The notes under the pieces are model-generated. The model saw only the letters and a program-made list of their open reading frames with translations. It did no database searches and was not told the origin of the DNA. A DNA stretch of 64,000 bases from contig QVRM01001387.1 of assembly GCA_003439945.1 (NCBI GenBank), positions 186,001-250,000 of the forward strand, read 5' to 3'. Of this stretch, positions 38,475-49,538 are shown one piece after another. How positions within the stretch are numbered: the stretch's first letter is position 1; every line of letters starts with the position of its first letter. The DNA comes from Dermanyssus gallinae. Taxonomy: Eukaryota; Arthropoda; Arachnida; Mesostigmata; Dermanyssidae. Made by a program: the position numbers and the translations under genes.

Positions 38475-38520
<46 letters not shown>
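38438..38520. repeat. (TA)n array with ACATGT interruptions
   Basis: Two palindromic ACATGT interruptions divide the array. Confidence 0.95.
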
Positions 38521-38524
<4 letters not shown>

Positions 38525-38788
38525 TTATGTGTACTGTCAGAGTTAAATCGCATGTCGACTAGTTTTCTTGGAAGAGAAACGCAAACACAGTGCGTTGCCG
38601 GTGACCGTGACCCAGTCAGTAGCGAGCGGTTGGGCTAGTTAAATTGCGTGCCGGCCGGCTGGTCGTTCTATGGAACGGGTGTCGCTCCTTCGCTTGCTTG
38701 CTGAGAGAAGAGGGGGGGGGGGGGGTTTGCTGTCAGCCGTTTGCCGGGAAACGCAGACCCGTGGTCCGGGAAACGTCCGATCAGCCTC

Positions 38789-38825
38789 TTCTGATAACCA
38801 TAGTCTGTGGCTATGGTTATCAGAA
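38789..38825. repeat. Perfect hairpin, 15-bp stem, 7-base loop
   Basis: 38789-38803 (TTCTGATAACCATAG) pairs exactly with 38811-38825. Confidence 0.9.
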
Positions 38826-38927
38826 CGACCACCGTGTTACCCGGCAGCCAACACGCCGCTGGATGGCTGGCCCACAATGTTCGCTGCCGCACACTAGCAC
38901 TTGGCCGCAATCTTCCGACTAGCCTAC

Positions 38928-38961
38928 ATATATATATATATATATAAGTATATATATATAA

Positions 38962-39016
<55 letters not shown>
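38928..39016. repeat. (TA)n array with AAG interruptions
   Basis: Two short blocks, each followed by AAG, then a long pure run. Confidence 0.95.
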
Positions 39017-39018
<2 letters not shown>

Positions 39019-39947
39019 GGAACATTTGACGGGCACCTAGGTAACCGTAGTAAGCTAGTGGCTGCTAATTTAACGTGTTGCTGGACAAAAAACACAGCGC
39101 ATCAGAAACGAGCACACAACACACAAACCCCACAGATGCCGAACTGAAAAAAAAAGGACACCGAAAACAACATTGCTGACGGGCCGAAATTTCGTAGTGC
39201 CTATGCTCAAAATACGAGAGAATTCTTCTCTCAAGAAACGTTTCGAGGCTCGAGTTCTGCTTTGTAGGCCAAAAGGTAGTTCAATTGCGTTTGAGAGTCC
39301 CACAGGGTGTCGGCGGCTATAGCTTCTTCTGTGTGTGTGTGTGTATGGATCGTGTCTGGTCACGTCTCCTTCAAAACCACAAGAGAACAAAGGAACCGGG
39401 CGAAACAAATCATCAGTCATGACAAAACAGCCTGTCCATTTTTCAGACAAGCTGACGTGACTGACTGACAATGACGCAATGGGAAACCAACACGTGGTCA
39501 AGGGTTTCGTTGTAAATAGAGCCCTTCGTAGTCAGCCTATCGTTGTTGTTATTCTGCGCGCGCTCATGTCGACCAGTAAGTAATTATACCATAATTAATT
39601 GTGGCCATTCGCTGCTGCCCCAACGACAGGCAACATGCTAATCTGTCGGTGCCATGGATCGGGATCGATGTTGTCTTACGAACTCGCCTCGCGGCTCTCT
39701 GCCACCCACCCACGCATCGCAGCGCGGCCTACATCATGGGAAAAATCCATTCCCCTCCAATGACCGAAGAACGACAGCATGAAGTGAAGTAGGAGGGGAC
39801 ATAGAGATAGACGCATCAGGTGGAAGCTGGGAAAGGGGACGCTTCAAAAAGTACAGTATAGTTAGTACACCGACACAGTAGTTTGGGCAGTTAGTGCACT
39901 GTTTGAAGCGGAGAGCAGCGTTGCCGTGGCAACAATAAATAACACAA

Positions 39948-40120
39948 CTTCTTCGGGCTGTCGCTCTCTCAGCCTACTTTCAGTTTAACGTCCACGGAAT
40001 TGGTCTCGCATTGCTTCGCATGACGGACCCCAGAGGGGTAAATGTGCAACGACGGGGATCGAACCCGCGCTGAACCTGTGTGTCGCCTGCGAATGCACGC
40101 AGCACGCCACCAGGCTTGAC
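39948..40120 (-). mobile_element. tRNA-derived SINE, family 1, copy 2
   Basis: Read on the minus strand this has the same head, with B box GGTTCGATCCC (plus coordinates 40055-40065). It also has the same middle (GGGTCCGTCATGCGAAGCAA) and the same 3' domain ending AGCCCGAAG. It lies 0.7 kb from copy 3 in the same orientation. Any flanking duplication is decayed; only a short ACAATA match is visible. It does not fold as a functional tRNA gene. Confidence 0.75.
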
Positions 40121-40455
40121 AATATTGTGAATAACGGACTACCACCGATAGGCTAGAGTAGGTACGAATCTCGGTTTCGCTGCGGCAGACTACTTTCTGT
40201 AGGAACTGTCTGACCGAACCAAACTGTCGTGTTGCTACACTCGTCTATTGGAGAAAACATAGAGACTCAACAAAGCAAAGAAACACAGAAGTTATATACG
40301 CGAGAATAAACGCTATGGCTGTATGAAGGGCAACTCGACGCCACAGACATATGTTGAACAATTAGAAGATTACCGTCTTCAAATGTGGTTGTCAAGACGA
40401 GCGGATTAGAAAAGAGTTGTTTTTACGTCGTTAATGATGCAAATAAAGACAATTT

Positions 40456-40458
<3 letters not shown>

Positions 40459-40498
<40 letters not shown>
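40459..40498. repeat. (TA)n array
   Basis: 20 units between the two minus-strand SINE copies. Confidence 0.95.
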
Positions 40499-40501
<3 letters not shown>

Positions 40502-40798
40502 GCGCAATATTTCGTTACTTCATTCATTTGTTACTGACATTGTTCTTGACGATGATAACTTGGCGGATTTCTATTTGACATCAAGTGACATCAAAGCGGC
40601 GTGCTTGCGTGCAATCGTCTATATAACGTAACATCTCGTTAGCCGGGCCCGTTAGGCCGCCTAGGATGGATCCAGTACTTGGGTACGGCGCTGTTAGCAG
40701 TGAGAGACGACACAGAGTGTGAGCATCCATCAATGGCAAGGTTCGGCCAACGTTCGACGCCTTACCTCGCTTGACCTTGCTCAAGATTGTCATCGCAT

Positions 40799-40810
40799 TT
40801 GTATTGACAC
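40799..40810. repeat. Target-site duplication, left
   Basis: The 12-mer TTGTATTGACAC is repeated exactly at 40994-41005 on the other side of SINE copy 3. Confidence 0.8.
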
Positions 40811-40993
40811 CTAAAGCTTTCGGGCTGGCCCTCAGCCAGGTTTGCCAACCTCCACGGGACTGCTTTTCGCATTGCTTCATAGACGGACCCTTAAACAAAT
40901 ACAAATGTGCAACGGTGGGGCTCGAACCCGCGCACCTATGTATCTCCCCCGGTTGCGAGGCGCATACGAATGCACCCCGTAACTGGGCTTGAC
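40811..40993 (-). mobile_element. tRNA-derived SINE, family 1, copy 3 with intact target-site duplication
   Basis: A complete 183-bp copy on the minus strand, B box GGTTCGAGCCC at plus 40918-40928. It is bounded on both sides by the identical 12-mer TTGTATTGACAC (40799-40810 and 40994-41005). That is the expected target-site duplication of LINE-assisted retroposition, and it defines both ends of the family: 5' end GTCAAGCC, 3' end GAAAGCTTTAG. The 3' domain contains a short hairpin (GGCTGAGGGCCAGCC). Confidence 0.85.
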
Positions 40994-41005
40994 TTGTATT
41001 GACAC
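40994..41005. repeat. Target-site duplication, right
   Basis: Second copy of the 12-mer, directly abutting the tRNA-like head of the SINE. Confidence 0.8.
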
Positions 41006-41318
41006 TTTACGAACACCAAGAACAGGAATATGTATTGTACGACTTACGACGATGAATAACGACGGGTAACCGAAACAGATAACCAATACGAAACCAATTC
41101 TCTTGACGTGACGACAGCTATGCGCCGATAAGCTCAAAGTACCATGATGTTCGGGCGTGGCCCTTATTTCGGCTTGCTCGTGTGTCAGCACTGCTGCAAT
41201 GGAGCGGGTTTTTTGCTGCTTCAATGCAATAGACAAATCGAACATCGATACTCTGTGTGACGAATAGCAGTACTAAGTGCAAACTTTGTCTCTACGTATT
41301 TATATATCTATGTACACG

Positions 41319-41320
<2 letters not shown>

Positions 41321-41372
<52 letters not shown>
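41321..41372. repeat. (TA)n array
   Basis: 26 units; shorter arrays follow at 41480-41494 and 41713-41748. Confidence 0.95.
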
Positions 41373-41373
<1 letters not shown>

Positions 41374-41709
41374 GCATATACAAGTGTGTGTGTGTGAATG
41401 ATGATGCTGGTAGGTTGTCCATGTTCGCTATTTACTTCATATTTTTAGCGGCCTCTGTATGCAGGGTTACCAAATTCCATATATATATATATATGTCTGA
41501 GCACTCGTCTATCCCCGTCTTTGCGGAAGTTCAAAAACAGCAGTGATTCCGAAGACACACCAGCTAGTAAATGAGCATAGGGGGATAGACAAGCGCTCTT
41601 GTCTGGCCACAACAAGGGGCCATCTGGCGTAATCAATATCCTGACTCATCTGTACAGCTATGAACTACTATAAAACTCGTACGCTTACCAAAGAAATTCC
41701 ACGCCCTTC

Positions 41710-41751
<42 letters not shown>

Positions 41752-42250
41752 AAAATACACGACAATGCTCGTATTGACGCTCACAGTAGAGTGTCACGAT
41801 TCAATTATCTCGAGTCTCAAGTTTTTAGCTCCCAGCGATTAGCAAGCGTGGCTCCGTTTATATCTCATACCTAGCTCGTGTTGTACGACTGCCATTTGCT
41901 GCTGATTCGTGCCGAAATTCAGCGCTACGTTATGCGTACATTTTGGAGGCTTCACGATGCAAGCCTGAAGCTTTATTCGCAATTTGTCCAGGTAGAAAAC
42001 GCAGCAAACGAAACAAGAGCAGTATTCACCGCATGTTTGTGTGTCGTAATTGATAAATGATTGCGATCACCCGCTGGCCGTGTTACACGAAAAAAATCTG
42101 ACCAAACAAACAATCTCAGCGTAACTAAGAACTTAAGACGCCATCTTACACGATTGCTCATCGATTTGAACTTGGATGCAAATTGTCAAAAGCAGATGTC
42201 ATGGACGAGCGCACTCAGTCATTCAGGTGTCGATCATGTATGTAATCTGT

Positions 42251-42276
42251 ACTCAATTAGCTACTACTAATTGAGT
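42251..42276. repeat. Perfect hairpin, 10-bp stem, 6-base loop
   Basis: ACTCAATTAG at 42251-42260 pairs exactly with 42267-42276. Confidence 0.8.
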
Positions 42277-42419
42277 GCTGACGGCTTTGGTGGCAGAGGC
42301 GGCCGCGGCAGAGGAATTTGCTTGCATTTCCGTCAAACAAACAGCCTCTTATGTAATTGGACGCTTAATTAGACGCTTGATCATCAATCGATATCGCTAG
42401 TCTATATCCCCACAATCCC

Positions 42420-43090
42420 TACATCAACGGCATGCGCTTATCGCGTAATCTTGTGGTCAGAAGAAGCAGCGCCGCGTACCAGGTACCATCCGATGATTCC
42501 GTCGATGAAGACGATACGTACGCGCGAGCGTGGTCCCTTATCAAGAAAGCCACAGGCAACCTCACTTTAAGAGAGCATCGCCGTCGACGGCGGCACTGAT
42601 GACCGACGGTTTTGGGCGGCTTCGGTAGCGGCGGCCACGAGCTCGCGCAGTGAAACCCCCGGGAGCGCAGAAACTTCACGTTGTTGACGGAAGGCCGATC
42701 GGTTGACTGCCGCACCACCCCCCGGCACTGCTGTGCTGCCGTCGTCGTTTCTGTATTAGCATTACATTCATCACCATCACCACCACCACCACCACCACCA
42801 CCAACAGCAGCCAAACCCCCGTCAACCACCCCCACCCAATGGCCGCTTTCACGTCGTGGCTTCACGTCCTCATCATGGCCGCTACTGCACTATGAAAAGC
42901 TAGCCCCCTCGCTCCCCCCCAGTCATAAACAACAGAGACAACTCGTGCGCTGTTCGTTAGTTCTACTGTTAGCATTGCCGCCGCCGTTGCCACCACCAGC
43001 AGCAGTTGGGGGTAACCGGGGGGAAGCGGAGTGGGCAAACGGAGTATGGAGTGGTGTATCGCTATGGCGATAGCAGCCATCGACAGGATC
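42420..43090. other. GC-rich patch without an assigned gene
   Basis: Markedly more GC-rich than its flanks, with (CAC)n at 42776-42805 and C-runs. Long open frames occur on both strands. A minus-strand frame ends at a weak donor (CTTAAA|GTGAGG, about 42566), but no start or acceptor was found. It could be a CpG-rich promoter region. Confidence 0.3.
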
Positions 43091-43364
43091 AACAGGATCG
43101 ACGCAACGCTTGATGCTGGCTGCGCGCGATTGCTCTCTCATACCCAGCACACAACAACAACAGAATCAGTTCAACACAAGAAACAACGTGACGGTCATCA
43201 ACACACTATCGCTGTCACCAACAAACAACCATTAGGAGCTGTAGTAGTACAAAAAGTGTTACTACGACTCTTACCATTGGTATTACTGTTACTAATAATA
43301 CTACTGCTACTACCACCACCGTCACCGGAAGCAAACAAATAGAAGTCTTCAAGTCAATACAGAC

Positions 43365-43675
<311 letters not shown>

Positions 43676-44427
43676 CAACAAGTTACTGACTGACTACAAT
43701 GCCTCGGCCGCCTGCAGCAGCAGTAGCAGCAGATCGGTTCGTCGTCGTTGGAGCAACGTTTGTGCAAACGTACGCGTTACCACCTGTGTCTTACTGAGCA
43801 TCATACAATGCTAAATTCTGATCCACCACTCCTAGTTTCTCTCCTACTCGCTGCTTGCCCTCTCGCTGTCTCCCACTTTCTCGAAATATCTGCCATTGTT
43901 TCGTGCTCGTGTTGGACAACACGACCGACCGATAACGGAAACAAATCGACGAAACGCGCAAAGTTTGCTCGACGCGCGCGGCCGTCAACACAGGCAGTCC
44001 TTGAACGTGAACACGCGTCACTACACCTAGCGTCGCTGCTTGCAGCCTACACATTTTTGCCAACTTTTCAAAATAAAAAAATGTATATATATATATATAT
44101 ATATATAGATGTTTAACGCGCCAGCTACGACGAAGGCTGTGTCTCGGAATGTCGAAGCAGCTGCCAGATGAATTCAAGTGAACAGGCGAATTAAAGTATA
44201 AAACAATCAGATGAAATTAGTTTGAAACGAACATGTGCTTCGCTTGACGTACCCAGGGTCTTCTACACCGAATCCTAAATGCGGCCCCAAATAGTTGAAA
44301 TTCAGGAAGAATTGAAGAACCACAATCTTGCTCGATGAGTGTCCAGAACAGAAACTCAAAACAGGAGTTAGATCATCATTCATGTCTGCATGATGGAAAA
44401 CAAAATAACTAAACGATTTACGTTTTA

Positions 44428-44432
<5 letters not shown>

Positions 44433-44484
<52 letters not shown>
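44433..44484. repeat. (TA)n array
   Basis: 26 uninterrupted units. Confidence 0.95.
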
Positions 44485-44486
<2 letters not shown>

Positions 44487-44570
44487 ATATATATGATTGA
44501 TTATCCAATTTCATTTCACGTAGGAGACACAACTATGTCGGAATTAATTTATGAAAAATATGATCGACAT

Positions 44571-45068
44571 TCAATGTAGCACTAAATATACTTGTTTAGT
44601 CTCATGTATTGCCCAGGAATACGATGCTGGGCTACCTGAAAGGGCACTATGAACCCGAGAGCTATCTGTGGCGTCTAGCTTAAGGCGACTGGCAGATATG
44701 ATTGATCTTCCCCTCCCATCGTAACTAGGTTGGACGCAAAAATCAAATGCGACTATGAAATGCATAGTCCTCAAGTTGGAGTGCTCAATTGCCGACAGGA
44801 CGTTGCATCTCTGGTCATCATTGCGCAGACCGAGCAAAGACCTGGCCGCAGCACTGACCAGTAATAGACAGCAACACGACAATGACGTTTCCCGTTGTTT
44901 TCCCAAAAAAATAATGAGGTAAAAACTACCAATAAGAATACGGGAACGACGTAAATTGTGACGAACAACCGCAATAACAACAACAGGAAATACCGACAAC
45001 GATGACACAAGATCCCAGCCACATAATACAGCAACAGATATAAGGTCGGTTCCGAATGAAAAAAACAT
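44571..45068 (-). CDS. ORF of 165 codons with hydrophobic N-terminal half
   Basis: Minus-strand ATG-to-TGA frame free of simple repeats, with hydrophobic stretches at about residues 7-35, 44-56 and 62-76. Another long minus-strand frame (44926-45435) overlaps it out of register, so at most one is real. By a rough estimate, random frames of this length are expected once or twice in a window this size, so support is weak. Confidence 0.2.
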   Translation of the reverse strand: MFFSFGTDLISVAVLCGWDLVSSLSVFPVVVIAVVRHNLRRSRILIGSFYLIIFLGKQRETSLSCCCLLLVSAAARSLLGLRNDDQRCNVLSAIEHSNLRTMHFIVAFDFCVQPSYDGRGRSIISASRLKLDATDSSRVHSALSGSPASYSWAIHETKQVYLVLH

Positions 45069-45973
45069 CTTCCATAGCCGTGTCTACTGCCACTGTTACG
45101 CTGTGAGCCACATTTGCGCCTTGTGAAAGGTGGATCAGGGCGGTGGCACCAGCCGCGACTATTGTATGGTGCCGGCTATCGAATTGAAAAACACTGAGCC
45201 TGAACGAGCCACGAGAGCTGGAAAAACTGATCGAAATAAGAAAGGAAGATGAACAGTCGAGGCCAAAAATGTATATACGTATATAAGAAATAAAACACAA
45301 AAACATATATACAACAATCACCGTTCGCTTTTGAGGCTCGGGCCCATCACAGAGAGTTTGCTTAAGCGCATCTGCGCTAAGAAGCTGAGTAACACCACGG
45401 GAAACGGGCAAAAAACTGACGCACATGTGGCCCACAGTACAACGAAAGATAGCAAAAATGTTGCTAGTAGTGCATATTCAGAGCATGAAGAAATGTGTGC
45501 GCCCTCCCTTCCAAATTACTCCAAAGAATATACAGTTGGACAGCACTATCGCAGTTCATTATGAGAGAAATACCGCTTTGCCCAGGCATGGATCGATGTG
45601 ATCTTGTAACGCTCGTAAGCACCGATATAAGTAAAATATCAAGTAAAATATATTATTTTAATTACTTCGGTGATTAATGAAGATCTGAGAGAATGTAGAA
45701 TGACCGGGATTCAAGGGGAAGGTCTGTTCCACAAGCTTTCCCTATTGTTAGTTAATGTCCTGTCCTATATATCGCCGTAGTATTTGAATAACAGAAGGCT
45801 TGCTTCTTTACTGCTAGCTAATTACAGCTACCACTACATGGCCTACCTGGCAATATATCCAGAGAACGACTGGGGGTTGCTTCGACTGGATGTGTGTGCA
45901 AAACTAAACGTGAGATGTGTTACGTTCTTAAGATAATGCCAGGTACAACTAGGTAAGTATTGTCAACATACAG

Positions 45974-46221
45974 GCGGCACATCTGGAGAGCCTCCAATGC
46001 AGCCTCTCACGGGCTTCACGGGCTCTATAGGAAGCTCACTCGGAGCATTAGACTACCAGACGGCTTCTACGACAACGCGCCAAGATGTACCTTATACCTA
46101 TCAAACAGCAGTAGCAGCAGTAGCCGGGGCCTCTACAACAACAACAACACCGTATACTTTTGTCCGTGGTACATATCTATCTATCTATCTATCTATCGAT
46201 CTCTCTACCAATAAACTTTAG
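45974..46221 (+). CDS. Possible terminal exon (Tyr/Thr/Ala-rich)
   Basis: After an acceptor (CAACATACAG|GC, AG at 45972-45973) a frame runs to TAG at 46219-46221 and reads like a low-complexity C-terminus: MQPLTGFTGSIGSSLGALDY, then PYTYQTAVAAVAG and five Thr. The (ATCT)n microsatellite at 46175-46198 translates at the end, so the true exon may instead leave at a weak donor near 46169. AATAAA at 46210-46215 overlaps the end. The style resembles RNA-binding-protein tails, but no domain is seen. Confidence 0.3.
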
Positions 46222-46625
46222 AGTCCTGTGGAGCCCACTTCCGTCGGTAGACTAGAAAGATCAGACTTGAAACCTTCTTTATCTATTGCTTTCCCTGATC
46301 TCTATCTCAGTCTTTATAGCAGGGTGAATGAAGTGCGAATCACGCACGCAATCGCATCGACGATCAGGCCGCAATCCCGTTTAGCCGGCCTATCGTATAC
46401 CTACCGGATTATAGACAGAAAAAAGAGACAGAACGCACAAGCACCGCCACGCTGGGTCATCCGCTGCGCCGCGATAACGCTGTGCCATTATTCTGCAGCA
46501 AAGCAAACAGGACTCGTCTCGCGTTCGACCAAGGCAGAAGTATCATCATCGTCGTTTGTTGTTGTTGTAGTAGTTGTTATCTGTGGGTCGGTGTGATCTG
46601 TGATCGATCAACAAGAATATGATCG

Positions 46626-46942
46626 ATGATTTCGATCATCGTCGCCATTACGTTTACGCTGTATGGTGCGGTCTGTCACCGCCTCGGCCGTGTTCGTTGG
46701 TTCGTTCCGCCACCGTTATCAGCCACGTCTGTCACCGTCATCAACAAGCCACGTCTGTTAGCAAATAGCTCATACTATCTCGGTTCGTTAGTTACCTGCG
46801 TTGGATCGGCGTGCCCTACCGACGACAATACCCCGCGACTTTGGTATCCGGTACAGAACAACGACAACGACGTCGACGACGCGACCACGACAACAACAAC
46901 AGCAACAACAACAGCAACAACAACAACAACAACAACAACAGC

Positions 46943-47012
<70 letters not shown>

Positions 47013-47087
47013 GCAACAACAACAACAACGACGACAACGACAACGACGACGACGACGGCAACAACAACGAGGACAAGGAGGCAGTGA
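46626..47087 (+). CDS. Open frame running into a (ACA)n tract
   Basis: Before the repeat the frame encodes about 80 residues of non-repetitive sequence with varied codons (RVRWFVPPPLSATSVTVIN, then WYPVQNNDNDVDD), then a poly-Thr run of about 60. The GAC/GTC-rich junction before the ACA tract resembles the one at 62.2 kb. The tract is open in all plus frames, so openness there carries no weight. Confidence 0.2.
46882..47065. repeat. (CAA)n tract with CAG and CGA variants
   Basis: CAA repeat with CAG interruptions, grading at the 3' end into (CGA)n at 47027-47060. Confidence 0.95.
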
Positions 47088-47548
47088 TGTCGATCGAACA
47101 CACGAGGACCCGGCAGGGCAACTTCATCCGACGCAGCAGACAAAATCAGTGATTGTTGTTGTCCGCAGCGGCAGCAACTAACCAACAACGGGACCAGATA
47201 GGCCGGGCCGCTCAACGCCGTCACTCAGCAAGCAGTCGTCAGCGGTGGAAAACAGCCCCCGTGTGTCGTGATGCTGAAGGCAGCGGCGGTAGTGGCGATA
47301 GTGGTGATGACGATGGTGGTGGTGGTGGTGGTGATGGCGGTCTTGGGGAACGCTCAGAGACGATCGCGCGCGCGATCGATCTAGATTAAGAGGCGTGTGC
47401 CGGACGTCCCTGTGGGCGAGGTTTATGTGTGACTATACTACGCGTACGCTTGCCTGCCGGCCGGCCTGTCTTTCTGTCTGTCTGTTTCTTCGTTCGTTCT
47501 TCATGCAAAGGGCCGCCCGCCCATCAGCCCTATTGTGTTGGTAGCCGG

Positions 47549-47594
47549 ATTACATGGCTAGATACCACGGTATCATGACGAGTATATATCTATA

Positions 47595-47638
<44 letters not shown>

Positions 47639-47674
47639 TATATACTCGTCATGATACCGTGGTATCTAGCCATG

Positions 47675-47678
<4 letters not shown>
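47549..47678. repeat. Perfect palindrome, 47-bp arms around a (TA)n core
   Basis: Left arm 47549-47595 is the exact reverse complement of 47632-47678. The 36-base spacer is pure TA repeat, and a further (TA)n run (47679-47706) follows the right arm. The arms carry unique sequence (ATTACATGGCTAGATACCAC), so this is not simply TA self-complementarity. Confidence 0.9.
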
Positions 47679-47708
<30 letters not shown>

Positions 47709-48125
47709 CAATGCACGCAAACCCCGTGTTGCCAAAACAGGGCACGGCAGCTCAGCGCACAGTTAGATCGGCTGGAACCGATTTTCTTAGGGTGTGAGGG
47801 AAACCGCCGGGCAAAGAAGAAAGACTTGAACAAAAATACCCCTCCTATTACAACTAATAGTGGAGGTCATACATCTATATAAAAGGTAGGTTCAAAATAA
47901 AAGGTGTAGAATAACACTTTGAAGTCGTTCTGCCAAAGTAATCATCAGATGCCTGAGCACAACTACCTCACTGTTTCACGAGCCGAATTTCTATTCCTCG
48001 TTCCTGCGAGAATTCCTGCGGCTGTGACAAGAGCCACTTCTCCGCTGTGTCCTTCAGTTTGTCGCCCGAGTTGAATTACCTTTCAATTATTTGAGCGAAG
48101 ATGACGACGCATGCTTCCATTGCAG

Positions 48126-48332
48126 GGTGTCTTTGGCTCGAAGTCATGGCTCGACCAACTCTCGTCACCGGTACACGATCCGCTCCAGGAAACGGGGTCT
48201 TCACGATACAAGAACAAGTGTTGCAGTGCCAACCCCATTTGCAGTTCCTTTTTTGCTGGGCTCACTGACTTGCTGAACCCACAGTCTCCCGCGGATACGC
48301 CCACAACCCGGCGACAACTATCGGCCGGTTGA
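48126..48332 (+). CDS. Possible terminal exon, unrecognised, Cys-containing
   Basis: A good acceptor (TGCTTCCATTGCAG|GG, AG at 48124-48125) opens directly in frame into 68 residues ending at TGA 48330-48332. Codons are balanced and the peptide is complex (VFGSKSWLDQL, HDPLQETGSSRYKNK, then CC-x5-C). The single CC..C cluster is not enough to assign a cysteine-rich family. No upstream exon was identified. Confidence 0.35.
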   Translation, partial: GVFGSKSWLDQLSSPVHDPLQETGSSRYKNKCCSANPICSSFFAGLTDLLNPQSPADTPTTRRQLSAG

Positions 48333-48639
48333 ACACTTCTTCCGCGTACTTCAGAAGTATAATAGTACCTCGCTGCGTCTCGATCGTCTTTTTTTTTCGC
48401 ACCAGGAACGCCATGATGTCCTTACCCACACTAGCGCGTCAATCGGACGAGACTGCACAACTGCAACCTGATTCTCTCCTCCGTCGTGCGCAGGCGCCCG
48501 CGCAAAACCACGCCGGCCATAGCCATAACACTCTAGTCGCGTGCCTTCTTGTCTCACTACGTTATTCCGGCCAATTTTGGCATTTTCAAATTTCAACCGT
48601 TTTGATTGTTACGACATTTCGTACATTTTCATTTAACCC

Positions 48640-48675
<36 letters not shown>

Positions 48676-48937
48676 ACAAATAAAAAGAGAAAGTGCTTGC
48701 GTTCGGGATCGGTCGGTTCTAGTTGAAGCCGTAACGAATGCCACGAATCCGTTTCGTAGGGAGTGAAATGTGGCGGGCCATTTGGTTTCGACTGCGGCGA
48801 CCACAACGACAAACGAAACTACAACGGCGTGGTCGTGTCAAATGGCTGACCGACACGTCTTTGAACGTCGGCATCGGCATTGTCGTACTGCCGAAGCATA
48901 TATAGCAATGGTAAACCTCTTCGTATGGGGGTCCCGC

Positions 48938-49237
48938 CTAACGAAGCCGCCGTAGAACGTCATTTTCACTATCACCAGCATCACCATCATCAACAGCATC
49001 TCCAGCATCGCCATCATCATCGGTAATCATAGTCGAGGCAGTAACAAAGGAAACGGTATCAGAATTGGCCTGCCGTCGATAGACTGATAAATCGACGTTC
49101 CACTGCACGCCCCAACCAGCGACGCAGCGATCACAGCTGAACGTGACATTGAGTGAACTGGGGGTTTGAGTGCTTTGCCGCCACTTTGGCTCGTTGACCA
49201 ACACGAGTTCTATGAGGCGTGCCGATAATCGTACCGT
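48938..49237 (-). CDS. Possible terminal exon of a two-exon minus-strand gene
   Basis: Follows a good acceptor (GTTGTCCTTGTTGCC..AAAAG on the minus strand). An in-frame TAA lies just before the exon. The exon begins in phase 0, matching the donor at 49538 across a 301-base intron. It encodes 99 residues and a TAG. Codons are coding-like. The middle (LNVTFSCDRCVAGWGVQWNV) is faintly immunoglobulin-like in its Cys-to-Trp spacing but lacks the second conserved Cys. The tail is Asp/Gly/Ala-rich from a GAT-type repeat. Family unrecognised; the joined product would be 147 residues. Confidence 0.4.
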   Translation of the reverse strand, partial: TVRLSARLIELVLVNEPKWRQSTQTPSSLNVTFSCDRCVAGWGVQWNVDLSVYRRQANSDTVSFVTASTMITDDDGDAGDAVDDGDAGDSENDVLRRLR

Positions 49238-49256
49238 CTTTTAGGCAACAAGGACA

Positions 49257-49297
<41 letters not shown>

Positions 49298-49538
49298 TAT
49301 TGTACCTTCGATTTGCCTTACTTCATTCCAACGACCCCTGATATACTTATGCGCCTTAAAAAACAAATATCTTGTGTGTTTCCAAACGCACATATTTCTC
49401 TCCTGTCTGGAAGTCCCATCTGGCTACATACCGAAAATAAGTGCTTGGAGTGCGCGATATGTGCCTAAGGCGTCTATGATTGCGGTGGCGGCCTCGGTGC
49501 GTGACGGCTGACGTTCTCTTTAGTCTAGATAGACTCAC

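Noticed and set aside
40030..40120. Functional tRNA gene
   Set aside because: The head has a B box but no complete cloverleaf, and the downstream body shared with two other loci shows it is a SINE.
44926..45435. 169-codon minus-strand frame
   Set aside because: Overlaps another long frame in a different register; length is within chance expectation for the window.
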